From the NCBI GenBank assembly GCA_964413525.1, contig CAYPTI010000006.1, positions 2,404 through 28,121 of the forward strand: a DNA stretch of 25,718 bases, read 5' to 3'. Within the stretch, counting starts at the first letter, position 1, and each line of letters begins with the position of its first letter. The notes beneath the pieces were generated by a model. The model did not search any database and was not told the origin of the DNA. It saw only the letters and a list, made by a program, of their open reading frames with translations. The position numbers and the translations under genes were made by a program. Of the stretch, positions 7,730 through 15,702 are shown one piece after another. Source of the stretch: CAYPTI01 sp964413525 [NCBI: uncultured bacterium]. Its GTDB lineage: Bacteria; T1Sed10-126.

Positions 7730-8248
7730 TTACCCCTGACCGGCCGCGACACCCAGCGTACTGGCCGCCTGTTCCACCGCGTTGACGATGTTCTGGTACC
7801 CCGTACAACGACAGAGGTTCCCGGAGATCGCCTCCCGAATCTCGTCCCGGGTCGGGTTCGGATTCTCCCGTAAAAAATGAACCCCCGTCATCAGGAGACC
7901 CGGGGTGCAAAACCCGCACTGCAGGGCATGTTCCTCCCAGAAGGATTCCTGGAGCGGATGCAGTTCGTCTCCGTCCTCCGATTCCGTCAGGCCCTCGACC
8001 GTCTCGATCTCGGCTCCGTCGGCCTGAATCCCCAGCATCAGACAGGAACGAACCGGTCGGTCGTCGACCAGGATGGTGCAGGCCCCGCAGACCCCGTGCT
8101 CACAACCGAGGTGGGTTCCGGTGAGTCCCAGCTTATCCCGCAACAGGTCCGACAGCAGGAGTCGCGGTTCGACCTCCACCGTGTGTTCTTCCCCGTTGAT
8201 GGTGAGGTTGACCGTGGTTGACGCCTGATCCTCGACGGTTTGACTCAT
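7730..8248 (-). CDS. 2Fe-2S iron-sulfur subunit of the molybdenum hydroxylase
   Basis: A 172-residue electron-transfer subunit, the usual size for CoxS/XdhC-type small subunits. The plant-ferredoxin-like 2Fe-2S domain is marked by CEHGVCGAC plus a later Cys (Cys49, 54, 57, 69). The alpha-helical second cluster domain is marked by CGFCTPG and CRCTGY (Cys111, 114, 146, 148). All eight ligands are present. The ATG at 8248 has a strong GGAGG site seven bases away and is preferred over the adjacent upstream TTG. The gene sits 16 bases after the FAD subunit and 9 before L2, in the standard medium-small-large order. It passes electrons from molybdopterin to FAD. Confidence 0.96.
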   Translation of the reverse strand: MSQTVEDQASTTVNLTINGEEHTVEVEPRLLLSDLLRDKLGLTGTHLGCEHGVCGACTILVDDRPVRSCLMLGIQADGAEIETVEGLTESEDGDELHPLQESFWEEHALQCGFCTPGLLMTGVHFLRENPNPTRDEIREAISGNLCRCTGYQNIVNAVEQAASTLGVAAGQG

Positions 8249-8264
8249 CAAACTGCCTCCGAAG

Positions 8265-9152
8265 TTAAGGGGTGGTCAGGGATTCACAGGCCCGTTCGTA
8301 TGCCCGGTTCAGGGCCCGTTTGCTGAGGGTCACGCTGAGGTCCTGCCGGTACTCGGCACTGGCGTGGATGTCGGATTCCGGATTGACCAGCTCGGAAATT
8401 TCCTCGCAGGCGGACTGAAGGTTCTCCTCGGTCGGGGTTGAACCGATTAACCCGTCGGTCACCTCGGGCATCTTAACGGGAGACCCTTCCACGCCCCCTA
8501 CGGAGAGGGTCGCCTCAGCGACCGCTCCGTCCGGTTCAACCGCCACTTCAGCGGCGGTTAAGACGATGGCAAAATCACCGTGCCGACGGGTGAACTCCTC
8601 GATGGCGTACCCGGTTCGTTCCGACCGGACGGGGAGCTGGACCTCGGTGACCATTTCGTTGGGTTCGACGTCGGTCGTCAGGTAGGTGATGAAAAAATCG
8701 TCCGCGGGAACCGAACGGTCGCCATCCACGGAGGAAAGTGTCAGACTCCCGCCCAAGGTGACCCAGACGGCCGGCAACTCGGCGGACGGGTCGGCGTGGG
8801 CCAGGCTGCCGGCGATGGTTCCGCGGGAACGAATGGCCTCGTGGCCCACCAGCGGCATGGACTGGTGCATCAGGGGGGCCAACCGTTCGACCTCGGGGGA
8901 CCCTTCCACCTGAAACTGGCGGACCCGGGCCCCGATCCTGAGCTGTTCCTCTCCGGATCGAATGTAGTCGAGTTCCGACAGCCCGTTGATGTCGATGATG
9001 GCTTGCTTCTCAATAAACCGCATGTTCATCAGCGGCATCAGGCTCTGGCCCCCGGCCAGGATGGAGGCGTCGGAACCGTATTCGTCCAGCAGGTTCAGGG
9101 CCTCCTCCAAGGAATCCGGAGCATGATAGTCAAACCGGGCCGGTTTCACCAC
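8265..9152 (-). CDS. FAD-binding medium subunit of the molybdenum hydroxylase
   Basis: A 295-residue CoxM/XDH medium subunit. The two FAD contact motifs of the family are visible: AGGQSLMPLMNMR (residues 33-45) and TIAGSLAHADPSAELP (112-127). The C-terminal CO_deh_flav_C domain follows (about 180-290). Translation probably starts at the GTG at 9152 (GTG-GTG-AAA), since AAGGA lies seven bases upstream and no in-frame ATG exists before the Pro-Ala-Arg-Phe segment where homology starts. It lies 126 bases after the BMP-type binding protein. That gap can fold a CCACC/GGTGG hairpin but shows no U-tract, so read-through from the BMP promoter is expected. It passes electrons to the terminal acceptor; no dedicated acceptor gene is present. 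Confidence 0.95.
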   Translation of the reverse strand: MVKPARFDYHAPDSLEEALNLLDEYGSDASILAGGQSLMPLMNMRFIEKQAIIDINGLSELDYIRSGEEQLRIGARVRQFQVEGSPEVERLAPLMHQSMPLVGHEAIRSRGTIAGSLAHADPSAELPAVWVTLGGSLTLSSVDGDRSVPADDFFITYLTTDVEPNEMVTEVQLPVRSERTGYAIEEFTRRHGDFAIVLTAAEVAVEPDGAVAEATLSVGGVEGSPVKMPEVTDGLIGSTPTEENLQSACEEISELVNPESDIHASAEYRQDLSVTLSKRALNRAYERACESLTTP

Positions 9153-9278
9153 TCAACCATCCTTTTCGTTCAGGTTGGGATCCCCTCCGGAAATTCAGCC
9201 GGCACGGTCCCACCGGTCTCCCCGAAGCCGCTGGTGGCGTGGGATGAGCGTATCGGGAGGAATCCCGGGGCGACGAAC

Positions 9279-10391
9279 TTACTCGCCGGGAAATTCACCC
9301 GCCACTCCTTCTACGTACCAGTCCATGAACCAGAGGTCATCTCCGTCATAAACCTCCCCCTCGGGAACCCTCCGTTCGCCCGTGTTGTCGCGGATGGGTC
9401 CCTCAAACACCTTGAACTCCCCGTCGTTCATCTGCTCCATAATCCGTTCGACATCCTGCCTCGCTTCGGAATCAATCTTATCGGAGAGATGGACGAAGTC
9501 CACGGCACCTTCTTCCATGCCTCCCCACCAGGAGGTCGGTTCCCAGGTTCCGTCAAGGACCTGCTCGGCCTGCTGAACGTAAAACGGACCCCAGTTGTAA
9601 ACCGTGGACGCCAGGACGGCCTCGGGAGCATGATCGTGCATGTCCGCGGCCTTTCCGAACGACAGGACCCCTCGTTCCTGAGCCGCCTGGGGCACGGCGG
9701 GAGAATCCTGGTGATGACCGATGACATCGGCTCCCAGGTCGATCAGACTAATCGCTGCCTCCCGCTCGGTCCCCGGATCGTACCAGGTGTTCGTCCACAC
9801 GACCCGAACTTCCACGTCGGGATTCACCGACCTCGCCCCCAGGGCATACGCACTGATCAGACGGGCCATCTGGGGGATCGGGTGCGGAGCGACGTATCCG
9901 ATCACGTCGGATTCGGTCTCGTGTCCCGCGATGACTCCGGCCAGGTAATCGCCCTGATACACCCGGATGAAATAATTTCCCATGTTCGGACCCATTTTAT
10001 GACCGGACGCATGCATAAACGCCTTGTCGGGAAACATATCCGCCGCTTCAAGCATAAAATCCATGTATCCGAACGCGGTCCCGAAGATGAGATCGTGGTC
10101 CGATCGGGCAAGCTGGGTAAACACCGACCTGGAATCGGGCCCTTCCGGGACCGCTTCGACGTACGTCGTTTCGACCCGATCCCCGAGTTGCTCCTTCAAA
10201 TGCAACCGACCCTGATCATGGGTGTAGGTCCATCCGAAATCCCCCACCGGACCCACGTAGACAAACCCGACCTTGAGGGGTTCCTCCGCCGCGTCCGCCG
10301 GCACGAACGCGGATACGGCCAGCAACAAACAAACCAATCCAGCGATTGCAGCGATCTCCAATGCCTTCCCGCCACGAATCGTCCGTACCAT
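9279..10391 (-). CDS. BMP-family ABC substrate-binding protein (purine/nucleoside type)
   Basis: A 370-residue exported binding protein. A signal peptide is clear: basic start (VRTIRGGK), a hydrophobic core (about residues 12-30) and a likely cut after ADA (about residue 34). The mature part starts LKVGFVYVGPVGDFGW, typical of the basic membrane protein (BMP, PF02608) family. Members bind nucleosides or purines; the GPVGDFGWTYTHDQGR-type opening resembles the purine-binding subgroup, which is recalled family knowledge and not a search result. The ATG at 10391 is preferred over 10448 because GGGAGGCGG precedes it and the signal peptide fits. No permease or ATPase gene is in the window, so its transporter must be encoded elsewhere. 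It has its own promoter and heads the molybdenum hydroxylase genes, suggesting that it captures their substrate. Confidence 0.9.
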   Translation of the reverse strand: MVRTIRGGKALEIAAIAGLVCLLLAVSAFVPADAAEEPLKVGFVYVGPVGDFGWTYTHDQGRLHLKEQLGDRVETTYVEAVPEGPDSRSVFTQLARSDHDLIFGTAFGYMDFMLEAADMFPDKAFMHASGHKMGPNMGNYFIRVYQGDYLAGVIAGHETESDVIGYVAPHPIPQMARLISAYALGARSVNPDVEVRVVWTNTWYDPGTEREAAISLIDLGADVIGHHQDSPAVPQAAQERGVLSFGKAADMHDHAPEAVLASTVYNWGPFYVQQAEQVLDGTWEPTSWWGGMEEGAVDFVHLSDKIDSEARQDVERIMEQMNDGEFKVFEGPIRDNTGERRVPEGEVYDGDDLWFMDWYVEGVAGEFPGE

Positions 10392-10447
10392 CTCAACCGC
10401 CTCCCTGATGAGATTTTTCGTCCCTGATTGTTCGTACCATGATTCCA

Positions 10448-10477
10448 TTTATATCAGGAGGGAAGGAAATCCTGCAA
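10448..10477 (-). promoter_or_regulatory. Extended -10 promoter for the binding-protein / molybdenum hydroxylase operon
   Basis: On the minus strand TATAAA (10453-10448) is preceded by TGA, giving an extended -10. A weak -35 TTGCAG (10477-10472) lies 18 bases upstream. The start of transcription would fall near 10440, about 50 bases before the chosen ATG of the binding protein. It separates the amidase from the genes below it. Confidence 0.5.
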
Positions 10478-10585
10478 GCAGTATCGGAGGCGGCACAAAA
10501 AAATGCTTGGCCATCCTCGGAGGGAACGACGGATACCCCCTCGGGAGTGGGCCGGATCGACCAACCCGGGAACACCCTGTCTTCC

Positions 10586-12082
10586 TTACAACCGGGGAGT
10601 GGACTCGGGAATCCTCCGGGGTTGGGCCGCTTGCTCGTAGGCGTGAGCCATGGCGATCAGCGACGCCTCGTGCATGGGTTTGCCGATCAGTTCCAGCCCC
10701 ACGGGAACGCCCTCGCCCAGCCCCGCCGGCATGGAGAGGGCACAGAACCCGGACTGGGAGGCGATCAACGTGTTGGTCGGGAAGGAAAACGTGCCCCATT
10801 TTTCCGCCTCGACGTCCTTCCAGGTCGGAGGAATGATCTGAACGTCCGGGCAGGCGATGGCGTCGAGGTTGTTCCGGGCGAACACGTCCATGAGGTCCCG
10901 CCGAAACCGCTGCCGGGCCTCAATGGCTCGAAAATAATCCGGGTGCTCGTCGGGGTTCTCCGGTCCGTCGAAGATCGGTTCCAGAAGTTCGTTCCCGGAC
11001 CAGTACTGACCCGTTTCCATGATCTCATCAAACGAGCCAACCGGCACGTCACGGCCGGCGATAAACTGGTTAAGAACATCTCGGGACTGGATGAGGTACA
11101 GGGAGGAGTCCTCCAGGTGGGACTCGAGGTTTGGAATGGAAACCGGATCCACCAGATCGGCCCCCCGGGCTTCCAGCGTCTTCAACGACCGTTCCACGGC
11201 CCGGTTGACCGGAGCAAACTCGGGATCCCCGTCGTCCCCGAAGCACGACCGGAGCACCCCGATTCGTTTCCCCCGGAGTCCGTCCATCCCGATCTGGGTG
11301 GAGAATCGGTCCTCGGCCGGATTCCGTTCGTTGATGGCCGTCATGGGATCCTCCGGGTCATACCCCACCAGGACGTCCAGAACCAACGCGAGATCCCCCA
11401 CCGTACGACACATCGGGCCGGCGGTGTCCTGCAGGGGAACCAGCGGCGACAGCCCCGTCCGGCTGATCCGACCCGGCGTAACCCGGATGCCAAACAGGTT
11501 GTTGAACGCCGAGGGGACTCGAACCGATCCGCCGGTGTCCTCCCCGATGCCTACCAGCCCGAAATTGGCCGCCACGGCCGCCCCCGTGCCGCTGCTCGAT
11601 CCCCCCGGGTCCCGATCGAGATCGTACGGATTTTTGGTCCGTCCGGCAGCGGATGAACATCCGTACCAGGAGGTCGCCCAGTCGGGCATGTTGGTCTTGG
11701 CCAGAATCAGGGCGCCGGCGTCCTTCAGCCGCCTGACCACCTCGGCATCCCGATCCGGGACGTAATCAGCAAAGGCCTCCGAACCAAACGTGGTTCGAAT
11801 TCCCTTTGTCTCCGCCTGGTCCTTGATGACCACCGGTACCCCGTGAAGCGGCCCGCTCAACCGTCCGGTTTCTTGCAGGCTCCGGTCGAGCCGTTCAGCC
11901 TCCTGTTCCGCATTCGGGTTCGTCGTTACGACCGAATTGATTTCCGGACCGTTTCGGTCGTAGACCTCAATCCTCCGAAGGTACCGGTCGACCGCCTCCC
12001 GTACCGTCGTTTCCCCGGATTGATACGCGTCCAGTAACTCCGGTACGGTCGTCTCGAACCGTTCAACTCCACCCGGCATCAT
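10586..12082 (-). CDS. Amidase-signature family amidase
   Basis: A 498-residue amidase-signature enzyme (PF01425). The Ser-cisSer-Lys triad is visible: Lys87 in VVIKDQ, the GGSSSGTGAA loop (Ser163 or Ser164) and the nucleophile Ser186 in DTGGSVRVP. The length is normal for the family and the sequence looks intact. The family hydrolyses diverse carboxamides to acid and ammonia, and the substrate is not readable from the motifs. Two adjacent ATGs start the gene (12082 and 12079), with AAAGGA upstream. It is the first gene of the minus arm and lies about 190 bases before the binding-protein gene, which has its own promoter, so the two may be regulated separately. It likely releases ammonia from a pathway amide such as a maleamate-type or ureido product, which is inference from context. 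Confidence 0.93.
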   Translation of the reverse strand: MMPGGVERFETTVPELLDAYQSGETTVREAVDRYLRRIEVYDRNGPEINSVVTTNPNAEQEAERLDRSLQETGRLSGPLHGVPVVIKDQAETKGIRTTFGSEAFADYVPDRDAEVVRRLKDAGALILAKTNMPDWATSWYGCSSAAGRTKNPYDLDRDPGGSSSGTGAAVAANFGLVGIGEDTGGSVRVPSAFNNLFGIRVTPGRISRTGLSPLVPLQDTAGPMCRTVGDLALVLDVLVGYDPEDPMTAINERNPAEDRFSTQIGMDGLRGKRIGVLRSCFGDDGDPEFAPVNRAVERSLKTLEARGADLVDPVSIPNLESHLEDSSLYLIQSRDVLNQFIAGRDVPVGSFDEIMETGQYWSGNELLEPIFDGPENPDEHPDYFRAIEARQRFRRDLMDVFARNNLDAIACPDVQIIPPTWKDVEAEKWGTFSFPTNTLIASQSGFCALSMPAGLGEGVPVGLELIGKPMHEASLIAMAHAYEQAAQPRRIPESTPRL

Positions 12083-12696
12083 GATTCATCCTTTCCGTAT
12101 TGCTTCCAGCGGTATCCGGCACAGCCCGGATTGCAGACCTCCCATGCGCACATTCGCAATGATCAATTCCAACCAACAATCAAAACCCAATCAACAGAAT
12201 ATTCAATCGAATTAGCAGGAGCTTGTCCCGATTCGTGTGTAAAACCGGCCTCCTCCCATCATTCTCGGTAAGCTGGAGGCTGACCGGTGTCAGGGCACCA
12301 CGTTCGTCCCCGAGGTGATTTCGCCTTCCGAATAGGAAACGTTATCCCGCGTTTATTCGGACCGTTCGTGACAACTGGTGACCCAGGGTTCGTTCCGGGA
12401 CGGCGAAATCAAACCGGATCGGAGACCGAATTTACACACAAAGACGAACGTGACCAACTCGAAGGCCCTCGTCCTGAATCCCATCATGTCCGGAGCAACT
12501 TCGCAAACTCGTTCCCCGGCCCGTTGGCCGGACGAGGATTGTCCGAATCGGAGCCGATCGTTTTTGCCCGCGAGCCGTCCCGTAGAACAGGAGGTGGATC
12601 CTTGGAGGGAACGCTGGAACAGGGGCAGGATTACCGGTTATAGTGATTCTGAACTTCACCAAGTCGTTCCATTTCAATCGAAAGGGGTTTCAGAAC
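12083..12696 (+). other. 614-bp divergent intergenic region
   Basis: No convincing gene is seen here. The stretch 12160-12225 is locally AT-rich and probably contains the amidase promoter. An imperfect inverted repeat, ACCGGCCTCC (12244-12253) against GGAGG-CTGA-CCGGT, could form a hairpin spanning 12244-12289. A small CTGAC-CGGT-GTCAG dyad sits at 12280-12293. GTGTGTAAA (ending at 12243) and TTTACACAC (12430 on) form an inverted pair about 190 bases apart. These are candidate operator elements for a divergent promoter pair. No regulator gene lies in the island. Confidence 0.5.
12615..12644 (+). promoter_or_regulatory. Possible promoter of the plus-strand arm
   Basis: TATAGT (12639-12644) is a good -10 match. 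The best -35 at 18-base spacing is TGGAAC (12615-12620), which is poor. If used, transcription would start near 12651, about 46 bases before the SDR start codon. The weak -35 would fit a promoter that needs an activator. Confidence 0.3.
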
Positions 12697-13524
12697 ATGG
12701 ACCTGGGAATACAGGGAAAATCGGCCGCGGTCACCGGAGGAAGCAAGGGGATTGGGAAAGCAATCGCCCACGGTCTGGCCGCGGAAGGGGCAAACCTCGC
12801 CATCTGTGCCCGGGGCCGGGACCTGCTGGACGATGTCGCCGGGGAGATCGAACAACAACACGACGTTCGGTGCGAGGCCATTACGGCCGACCTGACCGAG
12901 CGAGAGGACGCGGCCGCGTTCATCGACGAGGCGGTCGATCGGCTGGAGGGACTCGACATCCTGGTTAACAACGCCGGCAGCGCGCCCGGCGGGGAACTCG
13001 AAAACCTGACGGAGGAGGACTGGTATCAGGCGCTGAACCTGAAATTGATGGGTCACGTCCGGTGCTCCACGGAGGCCATGCCCCACCTCGTGGAGAGTGA
13101 GGGCGTGATCGTGAACCTGATCGGAAACGACGGCACCAAGGCGAGCCCGGGCGAACTGACGCCGGGGGCCGCCAACGCAGGGGACGTCAACATGACCCTC
13201 GCCCTGGCCAAACAGTACGGACGCGACGGGGTCCGGGTGAACGCGGTCAATCCCGGACCCGTTGCCACGGAACGGTGGGATTACCTGGTCGAAATCATGG
13301 CGGAGGAACAGGACCTTACCTTCGACGAAGCGATGTCGGTGGCGGAAAACAGCATTCCGCTCGGTCGCATCTGCACCCCGGAGGAAGTCGCCAACGTCGT
13401 GACGTTCATGGCCTCGGAAAAAGCAAGTTTCGTGAACGGGGCGGTGGTGGAGGTGGACGGCGCTCAGGAGAAGGCATTGCTGGAGTTCAGCACCGTCCGC
13501 GAAGCGTACAAAAACCTGGAGTAA
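12697..13524 (+). CDS. Short-chain dehydrogenase/reductase lacking the catalytic triad
   Basis: A 275-residue SDR with an intact Rossmann fold. The cofactor motif TGGSKGIG (residues 13-20) and NNAG are present, as is the late VNAVNPGPVATER segment. Aligned by eye to classical SDRs, the Ser is Gly, the YxxxK Tyr is Pro and the Lys is Asn (segment LTPGAANAGDVNM), so proton-relay chemistry of the usual kind is impossible. SDR-like proteins with similar NPGPVATER segments and altered triads exist, from memory. Roles could be lyase, isomerase or nucleotide-binding partner. The ATG at 12697 follows AAAGGGG at good spacing. It is the first gene of the plus arm, nine bases before the VOC gene. It probably acts on a pathway intermediate in the cytosol; the reaction is unknown. 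Confidence 0.88.
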   Translation: MDLGIQGKSAAVTGGSKGIGKAIAHGLAAEGANLAICARGRDLLDDVAGEIEQQHDVRCEAITADLTEREDAAAFIDEAVDRLEGLDILVNNAGSAPGGELENLTEEDWYQALNLKLMGHVRCSTEAMPHLVESEGVIVNLIGNDGTKASPGELTPGAANAGDVNMTLALAKQYGRDGVRVNAVNPGPVATERWDYLVEIMAEEQDLTFDEAMSVAENSIPLGRICTPEEVANVVTFMASEKASFVNGAVVEVDGAQEKALLEFSTVREAYKNLE

Positions 13525-13533
13525 TCGAACTCG

Positions 13534-13947
13534 ATGCCCGATCTTCCGATCCGTTTCCAGCAGATCGATCACGTGGGCGTGGCCGTCTGGAGCGTGGAGA
13601 ACGCCGGTGAGTTTTACGATCACACGAGTGCAAAAACGGTGCTCGACGAGGTTTCCGAGGAGTACAACGTCCGGGCGTTGTTCCTCGACGTCGACGGGGT
13701 CCTGATTGAACTTCTGGAACCCCTCGGACCGGGAAACATCAAGCAGTACCTCCGGCAGCACGGACCCGGCTATCAACACATCGCCTACCGGGTTCCCGAC
13801 CTAAACGATGCCATTCATTCCTTGTCCGAAGCGGGTTATTCGTTTCGTACCGACGAACCGCTCCCCGGCATCGGGAACTCAACCATTATCTTCCTGGAGG
13901 AAAATCAAACCGCCGGTCTGCAGATTGAACTCGTCGAGCGAACCTGA
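13534..13947 (+). CDS. VOC-family (methylmalonyl-CoA epimerase-like) metalloenzyme
   Basis: A 137-residue glyoxalase/bleomycin-resistance/dioxygenase superfamily protein made of two beta-alpha-beta-beta-beta modules. The metal ligands expected for the epimerase group are in place: His13 (IDHVGVAV), Glu59 (IELLEP), His82 (YQHIAYRV) and Glu132 (QIELVE). The ELLEPLGP and GYQHIAYRVPD segments closely resemble methylmalonyl-CoA epimerases, which have a similar length. No methylmalonyl-CoA mutase or CoA-pathway gene is nearby, and the neighbours are amide-hydrolysing enzymes. It may therefore be a repurposed epimerase, lyase or isomerase in this pathway. It starts at an ATG nine bases after the SDR stop, with GGAG as ribosome site, so it is co-transcribed with the SDR. 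Confidence 0.87.
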   Translation: MPDLPIRFQQIDHVGVAVWSVENAGEFYDHTSAKTVLDEVSEEYNVRALFLDVDGVLIELLEPLGPGNIKQYLRQHGPGYQHIAYRVPDLNDAIHSLSEAGYSFRTDEPLPGIGNSTIIFLEENQTAGLQIELVERT

Positions 13948-13990
13948 CGGGACAGCATCCGATCCTTCGCGATAATCGAGGTTGGTACGA

Positions 13991-14977
13991 ATGATTGACT
14001 TTGAACTGAGCAACGTGTCGAGACGGATTGTCGAGGAACTGGCCGGGGTCGAACCCGGTGAAGACGTGCTGGTGGTGAGTGACCCGGAAAAAACCAGCGT
14101 GGGGCGAGCCCTGACCAACGCCGTGCGATCCACCGGGGCCACCGGCATCCTGACAATCATGCCCCGGCTCAAGGCGCACGGAAACGAACCTCCCGCAACC
14201 GTGGCCGACGCCATGAAAACCGCCGACGTCGTGTTTACCGCCACCACCCATGCGATCACCCACACTCAGGCGAGGCTGGACGCCTCGGAGGCCGGAACCC
14301 GTGTGGTCGTCCTGCGGGGGGTCACGGAGGACATGCTGATCGAAGGCGGGATGAACACCGACTACGGAGAGCTTCGTGAACTGACCGGACTGGTCCGGGA
14401 CGTCATGGACCGGGCCAACGACGCCCGCGTCACCAGCGAGCCCGGAACCGACGTAACCTTCGATCTGTCGGGTCGATCCGCCTTTTCCCTCGACGGATTT
14501 TTCCACGAATACGGGTTTTCCGCCCTGCCCCCCGGCGAGGCCCCGACTTCCCCGGCCGAGGGAACCGCTCAGGGAACCATCGTCATCGATCACTGCATGG
14601 ACAACATCGGCCTGATCAAAACCCCGATTACGCTTGTCATGGAAGACGGCTTCGTCACCGACGTGCGGGGAGACGCCGAAGCCGAACGGTTGCGGACGAT
14701 CATCGACAGCGCGGACGAAAACGCCGGGAACCTGGCTGAATTCGCTATCGGCACCAACAAGGACGCCCGGCTGATCGGAAACCTGGCCGAAGACAAGAAA
14801 AAACGGGGAACCGTCCATTTTGCCGTGGGGGACAACCGGAGCCTGGGGGGATCCGTCCAGAGCGACATTCACCTCGACGGAGTCGTCCGGAAACCCACCG
14901 TCACACTGGACGGAGAAACCATCCTCTCCGACGGGAACTTACACATGGACCGGATCCGATCCCTCGCGAAGGAATGA
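13991..14977 (+). CDS. M29 aminopeptidase / NicX-like metalloprotein
   Basis: A 328-residue protein of the peptidase M29 superfamily, which includes thermophilic aminopeptidases and the non-haem iron enzyme NicX (2,5-dihydroxypyridine 5,6-dioxygenase). Visible family signatures are LPPGEAP (Glu183), LAEFAIGTN (Glu250), VHFAVGDN (His276) and HLDG (His294, Asp296), the metal-ligand region near the C-terminus. It is shorter than most M29 peptidases, which have about 400 residues, and near the size of NicX. The genomic setting among Mo-hydroxylase, amidase and cyclase genes favours a catabolic role over peptidase work. The ATG at 13991 is preferred over an in-frame TTG at 13982 because GAGG lies nine bases upstream. 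I cannot decide between hydrolase and dioxygenase from the sequence. Confidence 0.85.
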   Translation: MIDFELSNVSRRIVEELAGVEPGEDVLVVSDPEKTSVGRALTNAVRSTGATGILTIMPRLKAHGNEPPATVADAMKTADVVFTATTHAITHTQARLDASEAGTRVVVLRGVTEDMLIEGGMNTDYGELRELTGLVRDVMDRANDARVTSEPGTDVTFDLSGRSAFSLDGFFHEYGFSALPPGEAPTSPAEGTAQGTIVIDHCMDNIGLIKTPITLVMEDGFVTDVRGDAEAERLRTIIDSADENAGNLAEFAIGTNKDARLIGNLAEDKKKRGTVHFAVGDNRSLGGSVQSDIHLDGVVRKPTVTLDGETILSDGNLHMDRIRSLAKE

Positions 14978-15048
14978 GCCGGTCTCCTGTCCCGAGTGCG
15001 GTCCGAGCGACGTCACACGGTCATCCTGATTCCTGAGGTGGCGAAGTT

Positions 15049-15702
15049 GTGAGCATGGAAATCATCGATTTGTCCGTCCCCATGGACGACGACGTAAGCG
15101 TTCCCCCGAACCTGCCGACGTTCCGTCAGGGTCGGTGTGTCCGACATGAGGAGTCGGGATACGAGAGCGACTACATTACCACGTCCACGCACGCGGGAAC
15201 GCATATGGATGCCCCGTACCATTTCGACCCGGAGGGTCGACGAATTGGGGACATCCCTCTTGAGGAATTGATTCGTCCCACCCTCCGGGCCGACGTTCGG
15301 GACGTGGCCGAACCGGACCGTGAAATAACCCTCGATGAGGTGACAGCCCGACTGCCCGAACCCCTCGGGGAAGACGAATTCCTGTTCATCCACACCGGCT
15401 GGTCGGACGAACACATCAACACGACCCGCTTTTACGGGGACAACCCTTACTACGCCGACTCCATCGCGGAGTACATCGTCGAGCAAAAGGGCCGTGGATT
15501 GATCACCGACACCTCCATCGATCCCGGTGACCGGGGATACCGGAACCACTACACCCTGCTCGAAAACGACAAAGTTATCGTTGAGAACGTCATAAACTGC
15601 GATGAATTGCCGGACACCTTTACCACCCACGTGATCCCCATCAGGCTGGCCAACGGTGACGGCGCCCCGGCCCGGGTCTTTGTCATCAAGGACGAACCAT
15701 GA
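15049..15702 (+). CDS. Cyclase-family (kynurenine formamidase-like) metal hydrolase 2
   Basis: A 217-residue cyclase/KynB-family protein with the canonical metal motif HAGTHMDAPYHF (residues 48-59). Family landmarks follow: IPLEELI, DVRDVAE, EFLFIHTGWSD and GLITDTSIDPGD. The length matches kynurenine formamidases. Starts at GTG 15049 or ATG 15055 are both possible. GAGGTGG is at a better distance for the GTG. Its stop overlaps the CN-hydrolase start as ATGA, so the two products are made together. The pair repeats the cyclase plus CN-hydrolase combination found in the minus arm. It likely hydrolyses an N-formyl or cyclic amide. It is unlikely to serve tryptophan catabolism, because no kynureninase or tryptophan dioxygenase is nearby. 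Confidence 0.9.
   Translation: MSMEIIDLSVPMDDDVSVPPNLPTFRQGRCVRHEESGYESDYITTSTHAGTHMDAPYHFDPEGRRIGDIPLEELIRPTLRADVRDVAEPDREITLDEVTARLPEPLGEDEFLFIHTGWSDEHINTTRFYGDNPYYADSIAEYIVEQKGRGLITDTSIDPGDRGYRNHYTLLENDKVIVENVINCDELPDTFTTHVIPIRLANGDGAPARVFVIKDEP

Noticed and set aside
8580-10427. Long + strand open frame (615 codons) across the FAD subunit and binding-protein genes
   Set aside because: It is antisense to two genes with clear domains and motifs. Its translation is His/Pro/Gly-rich with no recognisable domain, as expected for a GC-rich shadow frame.
12287-12643. 118-codon + strand frame in the divergent intergenic region
   Set aside because: No ribosome site, biased composition with no hydrophobic core, and no recognisable motif. 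The region is better read as regulatory.
13534-13947. Methylmalonyl-CoA epimerase as a firm call for the VOC protein
   Set aside because: The metal ligands and motifs fit, but no mutase or propionyl-CoA gene is nearby and the operon concerns C-N bond chemistry. Only the superfamily is claimed.
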